From the NCBI GenBank assembly GCA_003246625.1, contig QJZR01000012.1:310001-374000 (forward strand): a stretch of DNA of 64,000 nt. Direction: 5' to 3'. This document shows, in pieces, positions 24,544-33,625 of this stretch. The stretch comes from Alphaproteobacteria bacterium. GTDB taxonomy: Bacteria; Pseudomonadota; Alphaproteobacteria; Rhodospirillales; Rhodospirillaceae. The position numbers and the translations under genes are program-made. Position 1 is the stretch's first letter. Every line of letters starts with the position of its first letter. Below the pieces are notes generated by a model that had not been told where the DNA came from, did no database searches, and was given only the letters and a program-made list of their open reading frames with translations.

Positions 24544-25833
24544 GTGGCGGGATTTACGAAACGGCCCTGGTTCTGGTTCGCCGGGATGGCGCTGATGTTG
24601 GCGTTACCCCATGCCGCTTCCGCCGAAGTGGTAGTCGGCGACGGATCGGGTGTCTTCCTCGACACCTCGGCGATCGACGCAGCCCCGGTGTCGCGCGGCT
24701 TTTCCGCCTTCAGCCGTCCGGCGCTGCTGATGCCGGGCGAAGCGCCCACGGAAAGCATCGTCCTCACCCCGCCCGGCGGGCGTAAAGGCTTCGGCGCACG
24801 GCCTCTGCTGACGCCGCCGCGCGGCGGCGCCGCCGCCAGCCGCCTGCTGGTGCCGGAAAACCGGCGCATCGTGCTGACCCCGCCCGCCGGGGCGCCGGTG
24901 CGGCTGACGCCGCCGTCCTCCGACAAGGTGCGTCTGACCGCGCCGGGCACCCGGCGTCTGAGCGCCCTCTCCACCGCCAAGACCGCCCGCCCCGCCAAGC
25001 CGAAACCGGCGGCGAAACCGGCGAGGGAAAAACCGCTGGAACAGGCGATGCCGGAACCGCCGGTGACGAAGCCCGCGCCGCCCGCCGCCGAACCCGTCGC
25101 GCCGGTGATGGCGCAACCGACGCCCACTCCCGCGCCCGCCGCCCCGGCGGCCGCGCAGGCCCCGGCCGCGCCCGAGCCCCCCGCCGCCAAACCGGTGGCC
25201 GCCCCGGCGCAGCGTTCCGCGCTGCCCGCGCCGCCGCCCGCCAAGCCTGCGGAAACCCCGGCCCCCGCCCTGCCCGCGACGGCTGAGCCGATGCCCTTGA
25301 TCCCGCCCGCCGCCGACACGGCGAAGGCGCCCGCCCCGGCCCCGGCGGCGGAACCGCCCGCGCCCGCCGCGCCGATGGTCGAGGCCCCGTCCACGCCGAT
25401 CGCCGACATCCCCGCCGCCCCCGCGCCCGCCGCGCCGCTGGAACCGATGACCACCATCGCCGTCGCCACGCCGAAGGCGATTCCCGCGCCGCCCGCCGGG
25501 GCCGACAGCCGTGCCGCCGCGACGCCGAAGGCTTCGGTGATCCTCAATTTCGATGCTTCCGACGCGCGCCTGAACGAAACCCACCGCGCCCTTCTGAAGG
25601 ACATCGCCGTCCGCCTCAACGAGGATGCCGACGCCAGCGTGCAGTTGCTCGCCTATGCCCAGGCGGAAAATCGCAGCAAGGCCCGGCGCCTGTCGCTGTC
25701 CCGCGCGCTTGCGGTGCGCTCCTACCTGCTCAGCCAGGACGTGCGCAACACCCGCATCGAGGTGCGCGCCCTCGGCGACCAGGTGCCCGCGGGCAAGCCG
25801 GACCGCGTCGACGTCATCCTGCAACGCCCCTGA
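24544..25833 (+). CDS. secreted OmpA-like envelope protein with a long Pro/Ala linker
   Basis: The 429-residue protein has a signal peptide (FAGMALMLALPHAASAEV) and a region with repeated LTPP-type motifs (VLTPPGG, LLTPPRG, VLTPPAG, RLTPPSS). A roughly 180-residue linker of Pro and Ala follows. It ends in an OmpA-like domain (residues 330-429) that would bind peptidoglycan, though the usual NxxLSxxRA signature is changed to KARRLSLSRALAVRSYL. It could span the periplasm between wall and outer membrane. GTG 24544 follows GGGGGAGAGG. Its efp/suhB cluster mates precede the MotA/MotB-like pair, suggesting a joint envelope role. Confidence 0.75.
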   Translation: MAGFTKRPWFWFAGMALMLALPHAASAEVVVGDGSGVFLDTSAIDAAPVSRGFSAFSRPALLMPGEAPTESIVLTPPGGRKGFGARPLLTPPRGGAAASRLLVPENRRIVLTPPAGAPVRLTPPSSDKVRLTAPGTRRLSALSTAKTARPAKPKPAAKPAREKPLEQAMPEPPVTKPAPPAAEPVAPVMAQPTPTPAPAAPAAAQAPAAPEPPAAKPVAAPAQRSALPAPPPAKPAETPAPALPATAEPMPLIPPAADTAKAPAPAPAAEPPAPAAPMVEAPSTPIADIPAAPAPAAPLEPMTTIAVATPKAIPAPPAGADSRAAATPKASVILNFDASDARLNETHRALLKDIAVRLNEDADASVQLLAYAQAENRSKARRLSLSRALAVRSYLLSQDVRNTRIEVRALGDQVPAGKPDRVDVILQRP

Positions 25834-25894
25834 TCCCCGGGGCCAGAGGCCGCGGCCAGGGGCTTTTTGCGGCCTGGGTTAAGGAATCTCCGTG

Positions 25895-27061
25895 ATGCAG
25901 TCGCCTCGCCGCTATCTCCGCCGCATGGTCCTCTTCCTCGCCGCGGTCGCCGCCGCCGCGGCGCTGCTGTTCCCCGTGCTCAGCCACGCCTTCATGGCCA
26001 ATCCGGCCCTCAACGGCCTGATCTGCGGCACCGTCCTGGTCGGCATCCTGTTCGCCTTCCGCCAAGTCGTGGCTCTGGGCCCGGAGCTCACCTGGGCGAA
26101 TTCCTTCCAGGACCAAAAATCCGAGCCGTCGGGCAAGACCGAACCGCACCTTCTGGCACCGGCGGCGCGCATGCTGACCGACCGCCAGGAACGCGGCGGG
26201 CGCTTCACCCTGTCGGCGCAGGCAACGCGCGCGGTTCTCGACAGCCTTTCCGACCGGCTGGAGGAAAGCCGCGACATTTCCCGCTATTTCATCGGTCTGG
26301 CGATTTTTCTCGGTCTTCTCGGCACCTTTTGGGGGCTGCTCGACACGGTGCGGGCGATCGGCGGCGTGATCGCCGACCTCTCGGTCACCGGCGCCGACCT
26401 CACCCAGGTCTTCGCCGACCTGAAGAAAGGCTTGCAAGCGCCGCTGTCCGGCATGGGCACGGCGTTTTCCTCGTCGCTCTTGGGCTTGTCCGGTTCGCTG
26501 GTGATCGGCTTTCTCGACCTGCAACTGGGTCAGGCGCAGAACGCCTTCTTCAATCAGGTGGAGGACTGGCTGGCCGGTCTGACCCGCCTGTCCTCGGGCG
26601 CCGGGCCGACGGGCGACGGCGACGGGTCGGTGCCCGCCTATATCGGCGCACTTCTGGAACAGACCGCGGAAAGCCTGACCGAGCTGCAACGCCTGACCAG
26701 CCGCGGCGACGAGAGCACGCTGACCACCATGCGGGAAATCCGCGAACTGGCGCAGCGCCTGGACCTTTTGACCGAACACATGCACACCCAGCAGCAGGTG
26801 ATGCTGAAACTGGCCGAAAACCAGTCGGCGCTGCTGTCCGGCGTGCACGCCCTGGCCAAGGCCGAGGGCGGCCTGGACGCCGAGACCCGCAGCGCGCTCA
26901 AGGCCCTGCCCCGCGCCATCGAAAACGGCCTCGCCGCGGTGCTGGACGAAATGACCCGCGGCCGTTCCGAGCTGTCGCGTGACGTGCGCTCCGAAATCAA
27001 GGTCCTGGCCCGCACCATCGCCGCCGTCGCCGAGGACGGCGCCCCGGGCCGCGAGACATGA
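25895..27061 (+). CDS. MotA/TolQ/ExbB-type proton channel protein
   Basis: The 388-residue membrane protein has four predicted TM helices (about 12-30, 40-60, 128-150, 185-210). The core LGLLGTFWGLLDTVRAIGGV followed by GMGTAFSSSLLGLSGSLVIG matches the MotA/TolQ/ExbB channel. A helical cytoplasmic tail of about 170 residues follows. The next gene, overlapping by 4 bases, codes for the matching MotB/OmpA-like stator partner. The pair probably uses proton flow to drive a movement or force at the cell wall. A GTG 3 bases upstream (25892) is an alternative start. Confidence 0.85.
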   Translation: MQSPRRYLRRMVLFLAAVAAAAALLFPVLSHAFMANPALNGLICGTVLVGILFAFRQVVALGPELTWANSFQDQKSEPSGKTEPHLLAPAARMLTDRQERGGRFTLSAQATRAVLDSLSDRLEESRDISRYFIGLAIFLGLLGTFWGLLDTVRAIGGVIADLSVTGADLTQVFADLKKGLQAPLSGMGTAFSSSLLGLSGSLVIGFLDLQLGQAQNAFFNQVEDWLAGLTRLSSGAGPTGDGDGSVPAYIGALLEQTAESLTELQRLTSRGDESTLTTMREIRELAQRLDLLTEHMHTQQQVMLKLAENQSALLSGVHALAKAEGGLDAETRSALKALPRAIENGLAAVLDEMTRGRSELSRDVRSEIKVLARTIAAVAEDGAPGRET

Positions 27062-28131
27062 GCCAGCGGCGCGGGCGGCGGGCGGCCCCCGACATCTGGC
27101 CGGGGTTCGTCGATGTCATATCCTCGCTGCTGATCCTCATCCTCTTCCTGCTGATGATCTTCGTCCTGGCGCAGTTCTTCATGGGACAGGCGCTGTCGGG
27201 ACGCGAGGCCGCCCTCGAACGGCTGGGCCGCCAGGTCGACGAACTGGCGCAGCTTCTTTCCATCGAACGCAAGGCCAACGCGGATCTGCGCCTCAACCTG
27301 TCGCAGATGTCCACCGAGCTCGCCAACGCCAACGTCAAGGCCGAGAAGTACCAGGGGATGAGCGAGGAGGCCGAGCGCCTGACCGCCGACATCGCCGCCT
27401 TGCAGGCCCTGAAGCAGGAACTGGAAGCGAAGATCAAGCGGATGGACGCGGCGCTGGGGGAAAAGGACTCCGCGCTGGCCGCCGAACGCCGCCTCAGCGA
27501 GGAAGCCCGTGCCCAGGCCGCCCTGCTCAACCAGCAACTGGCCGCCCTGCGCGCCGAGATGGCCCGCCTCAACGCCGCGCTGGAGTCCTCGGAAAAGCTG
27601 GCCGAGGAACAGAAGATCCAGATCGCCAACCTGGGCCAGCGCCTGAACCAGGCCCTCGCCAGCAAGGTTGCCGAACTGGCCCGCTATCGTTCCGAATTCT
27701 TCGGCCGCCTGCGCGCCATCCTCGGCAACCGCGCCGACATCCGCATCCAGGGCGACCGTTTCGTCTTCCAGTCCGAGGTGCTGTTCGAACAGGCCTCCGC
27801 CGAACTGGGAGAGCCCGGGCGCCGCCAGTTGGACCGCCTGGCCAAGACCCTGATCGAAATTTCCGGCGAGATTCCGAAGGACATCGACTGGGTGCTGCGG
27901 GTCGACGGCCACACCGACAAGCTGCCGATCGCCAACCAGCAATTCCGCTCGAACTGGGAACTGTCGGCGGCGCGCGCGATTTCGGTGGTGCGCTTCCTGA
28001 TCGATGCCGGAGTCCCCGCCAACCGCCTGGTCGCCGCGGGTTTCGGCGAGTATCAGCCGCTCGACCCCGGCAAGGGCGCCGAGGCTCTGCGCCGCAACCG
28101 GCGCATCGAATTCAAGCTGACGGAGCGATAG
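27058..28131 (+). CDS. MotB/OmpA-like peptidoglycan-anchored partner
   Basis: The 357-residue protein has one N-terminal TM helix (FVDVISSLLILILFLLMIFV) with Asp19 at its start, the position of the proton-carrying Asp in MotB-type stators. A long coiled coil (about 45-215) follows. The C-terminal OmpA/MotB domain shows LRVDGHTDKLPI and SNWELSAARAISVVRFL, which bind peptidoglycan. It overlaps the channel gene (ATGA). The architecture resembles the Zorya ZorB and flagellar MotB, but with a much longer coiled coil. Confidence 0.88.
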   Translation: MSQRRGRRAAPDIWPGFVDVISSLLILILFLLMIFVLAQFFMGQALSGREAALERLGRQVDELAQLLSIERKANADLRLNLSQMSTELANANVKAEKYQGMSEEAERLTADIAALQALKQELEAKIKRMDAALGEKDSALAAERRLSEEARAQAALLNQQLAALRAEMARLNAALESSEKLAEEQKIQIANLGQRLNQALASKVAELARYRSEFFGRLRAILGNRADIRIQGDRFVFQSEVLFEQASAELGEPGRRQLDRLAKTLIEISGEIPKDIDWVLRVDGHTDKLPIANQQFRSNWELSAARAISVVRFLIDAGVPANRLVAAGFGEYQPLDPGKGAEALRRNRRIEFKLTER

Positions 28132-28192
28132 GGTCTGGACAGCCCCTTCGCTTTCTGATACGGACTACGCCCTCATTCGGGAGCTGAAGACG

Positions 28193-28417
28193 ATGAAAAA
28201 AGATATTCACCCGGCCTATCAGGAACTGAAGGTCATCATGACGGACGGAACCGAGTTCGTGACCCGCTCCACCAAGGGCGGCCCGGACGCGGTGATGCGC
28301 CTGGACATCGACCCCAAGTCCCACCCCGCGTGGACCGGCGTTCATCGCCTGAACGAATCCGGCGGGCAGTTGGCCAAATTCAACAAGCGCTTCGCGGGTT
28401 TCGGCCTGAAGGCCTGA
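28193..28417 (+). CDS. rpmE: 50S ribosomal protein L31
   Basis: The 74-residue protein starts KKDIHPAYQELKVIMTDGTE and ends AKFNKRFAGFGLKA, typical of bacterial L31. It lacks the CxxC zinc-binding cysteines, so it is the zinc-independent form. GGGAG lies upstream of the ATG and a perfect terminator follows. Confidence 0.95.
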   Translation: MKKDIHPAYQELKVIMTDGTEFVTRSTKGGPDAVMRLDIDPKSHPAWTGVHRLNESGGQLAKFNKRFAGFGLKA

Positions 28418-28441
28418 GCTTCGACGCGTTACCGCGCGATG

Positions 28442-28479
28442 AAAAGCGATGCCGCCCAATCCGGCGGCATCGCTTTTTC
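28442..28479 (+). terminator. rpmE terminator
   Basis: A 15-bp stem (AAAAGCGATGCCGCC with its complement) around a 6-base loop is followed by a T-run, forming a very strong intrinsic terminator. Confidence 0.95.
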
Positions 28480-28587
28480 TTGTCCTGGAAAAACCGGGCG
28501 TGCAAAACTACTTATTAATTCGGCGATTCCTCGGGAAGCGGAACGCCGTCGTCGTTCACCAGACAGGAAACAAGGACACGGCGGACC

Positions 28588-30438
28588 ATGGGCGGGCTGG
28601 CCAAAGTCGTTTCCTATGAGCTTTACACCCTGGAGCCTTCCGGCTGGGTTCTGCATGGCCGCTATCCCTCGGCGGAACGCGACGACGCGATAGCCGAGGC
28701 CAAGGCGATCGAGAAACACCAGGAACGCGCCACCCGTCTGGTCCGCGAAACCTATTATCCGGAAAACGGCCAGGCCGACGAGGCGGTGGTGCGCATCAGC
28801 CCCAACCTCTCGGACTACAAGCGCAAGCTGGCGCGCCCCGTTTCGGGCGGCGGCATCCGCCGTGGCGGCGGCGGCGACATTCCGGATTTCGGCCTTTCCT
28901 GGGACAATGGCAAGCCGGGCGACCGCCTGCCCACCGGGCAACTGGTGTCGCGCATCCTGATGATGGTGCTGAGCGCCCTGATCATCGCGGGCGGCGTCAC
29001 CGTCGTGGTCTCCCTGCTGTTGCGTTCGTCCTTCCTGATCGCCCACGTTTCCGCCTCGACCCGGCCGCAGATTCTGTTCGGCACCTTCCTGGTGGTGTTC
29101 CTGCTCTCCGCCCTGCCCCTGGTCAACCGCTACATCCCCACCTGGAACCGGCCGGAACAGGAACCCGGGGCCGCGTCGGACACGTCGTTCCTCGACATGT
29201 CGGGCCGCGCCGTCACGGAGCCGCAAGCCACGCCGCAAACGAACGACAAACCCGCCCTGTTCCAGAACGACGCGGGCCTGATCGTACAACCGCAGTCGCC
29301 CGAGCCAGAGCCCCAGGAACCGGCCAAGCCGGAAGCGAAAAAGGCCCCCGAAAAGAAACCGGAGCCGGAGGCCAAGAAGGAACCGGAAGCGAAAACGGCC
29401 CCCGAACCGGAGCCCGAGGAAACCGAGGAAGAGCCGATCCCCGCCGAAATCGCCGCCCTGGAACGCCACCGCATGACGATGATGCGTTTCCTGACCGGCA
29501 CCCTCACCGTCCTCAAGGATTCCTGCCCCCACCTCGACGCCTACAACAAATTCGGCCTCAACCTGATCATGGCGGGCGTCTGCGCCGCCCTCGGTCGTCG
29601 CGAGGCCCTTTCCGAGGCGCAGGTAACGACGATCACCTGCGAGGCGATCTCGATGCTCGGCAGCAAGCCCGCGCTGGCCGAATCCTTCTGCCGCAACCTC
29701 GAAACCCACGTCATGGACCCCCGCTACGGGGCGATGTTCCAGCAGGGCGGCCAATCCCTGGAGGAATACCTGGACGGCACGGGCGCGCCGTTCGAGGCGA
29801 TCAACGCCGCGATGAGCGCGTGGAACCGCCCCGCCGACCGCATTTCCGGCAGCAACATCGTCACCATCATGTTCACCGACATGGTGGGCTCCACCCAATT
29901 GACGCAGCGGCGCGGCGACACCGCGGCCCAGGACTACGTGCGCGCCCACAACGCCATCGTGCGCGCCGCCCTGGCGCAGCATCAGGGGGTGGAGATCAAG
30001 CACACCGGCGACGGCATCATGGCCTCGTTCGGCGCGCCCTCCTTCGCCGTCGACGCCGCCATCGCCATCCAGAAGGCGACCCGCCGCCACAACGCCGGAA
30101 ACCCGCAGCAGGAATTCCACCTGCGGGTCGGCATCAACGCGGGCGAACCGATCATCGAGGACGACGACATGTTCGGCGTCGCGGTGCAGATGGCGGCGCG
30201 CGTCTGTTCCGAGGCCGCCCCCGACCACATCCTGATCGCCAACGTGGTGCGCGAACTGCTGGCGGGGAAACCCTATCCGGTGCGCACGCTGGAACCCCGC
30301 CATCTGCGCGGCATCAAGGAAGCGCAGACCCTGCACGACGTGCTGTGGACCGAGATTGCCGACGCGGCGCCCGCCCCGGCGACGGAAGCCGCCGCCCCCG
30401 CCGCGCCGCCGCCCGCCGCCCCCGCGTCCGGGGCTTGA
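28588..30438 (+). CDS. membrane class III nucleotide cyclase
   Basis: The 616-residue protein has an N-terminal soluble region (1-75), two TM helices (122-146, 162-179), a Pro/Glu/Lys-rich linker (about 200-285), a helical region, and a C-terminal class III cyclase domain (420-600). The metal Asp residues are visible at Asp431 (IMFTDMVGST) and Asp475 (KHTGDGIMASF). It should make cAMP or cGMP; substrate residues cannot be judged safely. The family's usual NxxAR is QMAAR here. The Pro/Ala tail is low complexity. There is no HAMP or PAS domain. Confidence 0.88.
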   Translation: MGGLAKVVSYELYTLEPSGWVLHGRYPSAERDDAIAEAKAIEKHQERATRLVRETYYPENGQADEAVVRISPNLSDYKRKLARPVSGGGIRRGGGGDIPDFGLSWDNGKPGDRLPTGQLVSRILMMVLSALIIAGGVTVVVSLLLRSSFLIAHVSASTRPQILFGTFLVVFLLSALPLVNRYIPTWNRPEQEPGAASDTSFLDMSGRAVTEPQATPQTNDKPALFQNDAGLIVQPQSPEPEPQEPAKPEAKKAPEKKPEPEAKKEPEAKTAPEPEPEETEEEPIPAEIAALERHRMTMMRFLTGTLTVLKDSCPHLDAYNKFGLNLIMAGVCAALGRREALSEAQVTTITCEAISMLGSKPALAESFCRNLETHVMDPRYGAMFQQGGQSLEEYLDGTGAPFEAINAAMSAWNRPADRISGSNIVTIMFTDMVGSTQLTQRRGDTAAQDYVRAHNAIVRAALAQHQGVEIKHTGDGIMASFGAPSFAVDAAIAIQKATRRHNAGNPQQEFHLRVGINAGEPIIEDDDMFGVAVQMAARVCSEAAPDHILIANVVRELLAGKPYPVRTLEPRHLRGIKEAQTLHDVLWTEIADAAPAPATEAAAPAAPPPAAPASGA

Positions 30439-30530
30439 CAGGCGGCGCACCCCAAACCCATATCCCATTCGCCGGTCGCCCCATGCGGGGCCGGCACCTT
30501 CCGCGGGTGGCCAAGCGCGCCCGCAATGGT

Positions 30531-30562
30531 TTGGAATCGCTCATTCATGGAGGATTGCCATG
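30531..30562 (+). promoter_or_regulatory. ROSE-like RNA thermometer candidate before the Hsp20 gene
   Basis: The stem AATC/GATT (30535-30538 with 30553-30556) and CTC/GAG (30540-30542 with 30550-30552) traps the GGAGGA ribosome site. G30539 is bulged opposite it, the hallmark of ROSE elements. Pairing can extend to GG/CC and reach the start codon. Heat would open it and allow translation. No signal is claimed for the rest of the 120-base leader. Confidence 0.6.
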
Positions 30563-31024
30563 CGCACCTACGACCTGTCTCCCCTGCATCGTTTTACCGT
30601 TGGCTTCGATAACGTCAGCCGCCTGATCGACGCGGTCGGCCGTCTGGACGAGAACTCGGTCTCCTATCCGCCGTACAACATCGAACGCTTCGGCGACGAC
30701 CGTTACCGCATCTCGATGGCGGTCGCCGGTTTCACCGAGAACGACCTCGACATCGAGATCAAGGACAACACCCTGACGATTGCCGGCCGCAAGGAAGAGG
30801 AAGGCGACGCCGCCACCTTCCTGCATCGCGGTATCGCCGCGCGCGCCTTCGAACGGCGCTTCGAACTGGCCGCTCACATCAAGGTGAAGGGCGCCAACCT
30901 GGAAAACGGCCTCTTGCACATCGATCTCGAACGCGAGGTCCCCGAGGAGCTGAAGCCGCGCAAGATCGCGATTTCCGCCGCCGACGACAAGAAGTCGATC
31001 CCTGGCCCGCAAAAGGCCGCCTGA
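30560..31024 (+). CDS. small heat-shock protein, Hsp20/IbpA family
   Basis: The 154-residue chaperone has an alpha-crystallin domain at about 35-130, with YNIERFGDDRYRISMAVAGF, the ERRFELAAHIKVKGANLENG block and a C-terminal DLEREVPEELKPRKI containing an I/V-x-I/V-like tail. It holds unfolding proteins. GGAGGA precedes the ATG and is predicted to be masked by a thermometer stem. Confidence 0.92.
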   Translation: MRTYDLSPLHRFTVGFDNVSRLIDAVGRLDENSVSYPPYNIERFGDDRYRISMAVAGFTENDLDIEIKDNTLTIAGRKEEEGDAATFLHRGIAARAFERRFELAAHIKVKGANLENGLLHIDLEREVPEELKPRKIAISAADDKKSIPGPQKAA

Positions 31025-31041
31025 TCGTGGCAACAAGAAAA

Positions 31042-31067
31042 ACGGGCGCGGTTTCCGCGCCCGTTTC
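31042..31067. terminator. terminator between Hsp20 and thioesterase genes
   Basis: ACGGGCGCGG and CCGCGCCCGT form a 10-bp stem around TTT, with A-rich and T-rich flanks that let it serve both converging genes. Confidence 0.85.
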
Positions 31068-31096
31068 GTATCGACCGGCGCCGCTGCCGCCGGAGA

Positions 31097-31639
31097 TCAC
31101 GACCCGCCCGGCGCGGTCCAGGCCCCGGGCAGCAGATACTTCTCGAACACCGCGCGCGACTGCTCGGGCATTGGCACCGGCCGCATCGTCCGACGGTCGA
31201 TGAAGACATGCACCCAATAACCGACGGCGGCGGGGGCTTCCTCTTCCTTGCGGAACAGCGCGAAGCCGAAACGCACGCTCGACTTGCTCAGCCGCTCCAC
31301 CCGCATGCCGCAGTCCACCGCGGCCAGGGGATAGTTGAGGGGGCGCAGGAAACGGCACATGTTCTCGGCGGCGAAGGCGGTCACCGTGCTGGCCGGGGGG
31401 AAGACGTCGTGACCGCGAAAGAAATCCACCACCGCGCATTCGAAGAAACGCATGAACTGCACGTTGTTGACGTGCCCCATCATGTCGAAATCCGACCAGC
31501 GCAACGGCACCGAGGTCTGGAAACCATAGGCGGCGCGGCGCTCCATCGCCGCAGGGGGATGCGGCGGCGGTTCCGGCTCCGCGACGACCGCCGAGCCGGT
31601 CACCAAGGGCATCGCCCTTTCCTTCGGCAGATCGTCCAT
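31097..31639 (-). CDS. acyl-CoA thioesterase, 4HBT family
   Basis: The 180-residue protein has the hot-dog fold signature: VPLRWSDFDMMGHVNNVQFMRFFE (Asp in the RWSDFD motif is the usual acid). It hydrolyses acyl-CoA or related thioesters. The N-terminal 35 residues are Pro/Glu-rich and unusual. It overlaps the DUF1192 gene by one base (TGATG), so the two are likely co-translated. Confidence 0.85.
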   Translation of the reverse strand: MDDLPKERAMPLVTGSAVVAEPEPPPHPPAAMERRAAYGFQTSVPLRWSDFDMMGHVNNVQFMRFFECAVVDFFRGHDVFPPASTVTAFAAENMCRFLRPLNYPLAAVDCGMRVERLSKSSVRFGFALFRKEEEAPAAVGYWVHVFIDRRTMRPVPMPEQSRAVFEKYLLPGAWTAPGGS

Positions 31640-31845
31640 CAGATGCCATCCTCCGGCTTGCCGAACGAAAACAGGGCGTCCGCGCCCGAACGCACGTTCC
31701 GTTTCGCGGCGATGGCGGCGCGGGCGCGCTCGGCCTCGCCTTCCAGGCGGGCAATCGCCTCGGTCAGTTCCTCGATCGACAAGGAAGAAAGATCCAGGGG
31801 CAGGATCGATACCGGCGCCCGGGGCTTGTCATCATCGTCGTCCAT
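31639..31845 (-). CDS. DUF1192 family small protein
   Basis: The 68-residue protein matches DUF1192: an acidic start, then LSSLSIEELTEAIARLEGEAERA, a coiled-coil helix, then KRNVRSGADALFSFGK. The family is common in alphaproteobacteria; its function is unknown. It lies upstream of the thioesterase in the same operon. Confidence 0.85.
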   Translation of the reverse strand: MDDDDDKPRAPVSILPLDLSSLSIEELTEAIARLEGEAERARAAIAAKRNVRSGADALFSFGKPEDGI

Positions 31846-31962
31846 ATCGTATTCCCTATCTCACGATGATTTTTCTTCGGCATCGTACCAGAGGGGACTT
31901 CCGCCGCGCCAGTTCCGCGCCATCTTTTTGACGACGCATCCGATCACAACAGGAGAGAGACC

Positions 31963-32964
31963 ATGTCCGACACTTTACCCGAGGTCATGACCTGCATCGA
32001 GATCAAGGGCTTCGGCGGCCCCGAGGTCCTTGTCCCGACCGAACGGCCGATGCCGGTTCCCGGCGCGGGCGAAGTGCTGATCAAGGTCGAGGCGGCGGGG
32101 GTCAACCGTCCCGATATCGTGCAGCGCCAGGGCAACTACGCGCCGCCGCCCGGCGCCACCGACATTCCCGGCCTGGAGGTCGCGGGCGTCGTGGTGCGCA
32201 CCGGCGAGGGCGTCGCCGAGCCCAAGGTCGGCGACCGCGTCTGCGCGCTGCTGTCCGGCGGCGGCTATGCCGACCATTGCCTGGCCAAGGCGGCCTTGTG
32301 CCTGCCCTTCCCCAAAGGCTACGACGCGGTCAGCGCGGCGGGCATTCCGGAAACCTTCTTCACCGTCTGGCACAACGTCTTCGAACGCGGCGACCTGCAG
32401 CCCGGCGAGAGCTTCCTGATCCACGGCGGCACCGGCGGCATCGGTTCCACCGCCATCCAGATGGCCAAGGCGATGGGCGCGCGGGTGTTCGCCACCGCGG
32501 GCAGCGCGGAAAAGGTTAAGGCCTGCCAGGACCTGGGCGCCGAACGCGGCATCAACTATCGCGAGGAAGACTATGTCGAAGTGGTGCGCGAGCTGACCGG
32601 CGGCAAGGGCGTCAACGTCATCCTCGACGTGGTCGGCGGCGACTACCTCAACCGCGACGTCAAGGCGATGGCGCCCAGCGGGCGGCATGTCTCCATCGCC
32701 TTCCAGAAGGGCGCCAAGGTGGAATTCAATTTCATGCCGATGATGTTGAAACGCCTGACCTTCACCGGCTCGGTGCTGCGTTCGCAGCCCACCGATGAAA
32801 AGGCCCGCATCGCCGGAAACCTGCGCAAGACGATCTGGCCGATGCTCGATTCCGGCGCGATGAAACCGTTGATTTTCAAGACCTTCCCCCTCGCCGAGGC
32901 GTCGAAGGCACATCAACTGATGGAATCTTCGCAGCATATCGGTAAAATCATGCTGCTCCCGTAG
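31963..32964 (+). CDS. NAD(P)H:quinone oxidoreductase, zeta-crystallin type
   Basis: The 333-residue protein is a zinc-free medium-chain reductase. Its markers are the N-terminal EAAGVNRPDIVQRQG block, FLIHGGTGGIGSTAIQMAKA (Rossmann nucleotide site) and AGSAEKVKACQDLGA. It reduces quinones or enones with NADPH. AGGAGAGAGACC lies before the ATG. Confidence 0.9.
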   Translation: MSDTLPEVMTCIEIKGFGGPEVLVPTERPMPVPGAGEVLIKVEAAGVNRPDIVQRQGNYAPPPGATDIPGLEVAGVVVRTGEGVAEPKVGDRVCALLSGGGYADHCLAKAALCLPFPKGYDAVSAAGIPETFFTVWHNVFERGDLQPGESFLIHGGTGGIGSTAIQMAKAMGARVFATAGSAEKVKACQDLGAERGINYREEDYVEVVRELTGGKGVNVILDVVGGDYLNRDVKAMAPSGRHVSIAFQKGAKVEFNFMPMMLKRLTFTGSVLRSQPTDEKARIAGNLRKTIWPMLDSGAMKPLIFKTFPLAEASKAHQLMESSQHIGKIMLLP

Positions 32965-33061
32965 GGGAGATGCCGCGACATTCTACGTTCCGGCCCCCGC
33001 CGCCTCGCGGCGGGGAACGGCCGGGATTTCGACCGACACGGACAAAAACAAGAGGAACGCC

Positions 33062-33625
33062 ATGGCTCTGCCACTGATGCCGAAAGCCACCGCCGTCTGG
33101 CTGGTCGATAACACCGCCCTGACCTTCCGGCAAATCGCCGAATTTTGCGGCATGCACGCACTCGAAGTCCAGGCGATCGCCGACGGCAACGTGCAAAGCA
33201 CCATCGTCGGACAGGATCCGATGGTCGCCGGACAACTGACGCGCGAGGAACTCAGCCGCTGCGAGGCCGACCCCAACGCCCGCCTGCAGGCCCGCGAAAC
33301 CGACATCCCGACGCCGCAGTCCCGCTCCAAGGGCGCGCGCTATACCCCGGTGTCGAAGCGCCAGGACCGGCCGGACGCCATCTCCTGGCTGCTCAAGCAC
33401 CACCCGGAACTCACCGACCCGCAGATCGTCTCGCTGATCGGCACCACCAAATCGACCATCGTGGCGGTGCGCGACAAAACCCACTGGAACGCCACCAACA
33501 TCAAGGCGCGCAATCCGGTGACCCTGGGCCTGTGTTCCGAAGCCGACCTGGAAAAAGCGGTGGTCCTGGCGCAAGGCCGTTCCCCCATCCTGCCCCCCGT
33601 GGCGCCGCCAGAAGACGAGGAATGA
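33062..33625 (+). CDS. trcR: TrcR (DUF1013) cell-cycle transcription regulator
   Basis: The 187-residue protein shows DUF1013 motifs: PKATAVWLVDNTALTFRQIA, GMHALEVQAIADG and RPDAISWLLKHHPELTDPQI, with a helix-turn-helix-like IVSLIGTTKSTIVAVRDKTH. TrcR is a conserved alphaproteobacterial regulator that works with RNA polymerase. It overlaps the next gene by 4 bases. Confidence 0.88.
   Translation: MALPLMPKATAVWLVDNTALTFRQIAEFCGMHALEVQAIADGNVQSTIVGQDPMVAGQLTREELSRCEADPNARLQARETDIPTPQSRSKGARYTPVSKRQDRPDAISWLLKHHPELTDPQIVSLIGTTKSTIVAVRDKTHWNATNIKARNPVTLGLCSEADLEKAVVLAQGRSPILPPVAPPEDEE

Noticed and set aside
24544-28131. Zorya phage-defence system
   Set aside because: The channel and stator look ZorAB-like, but no ZorC, ZorD or ZorE gene lies nearby and the neighbours are housekeeping genes.
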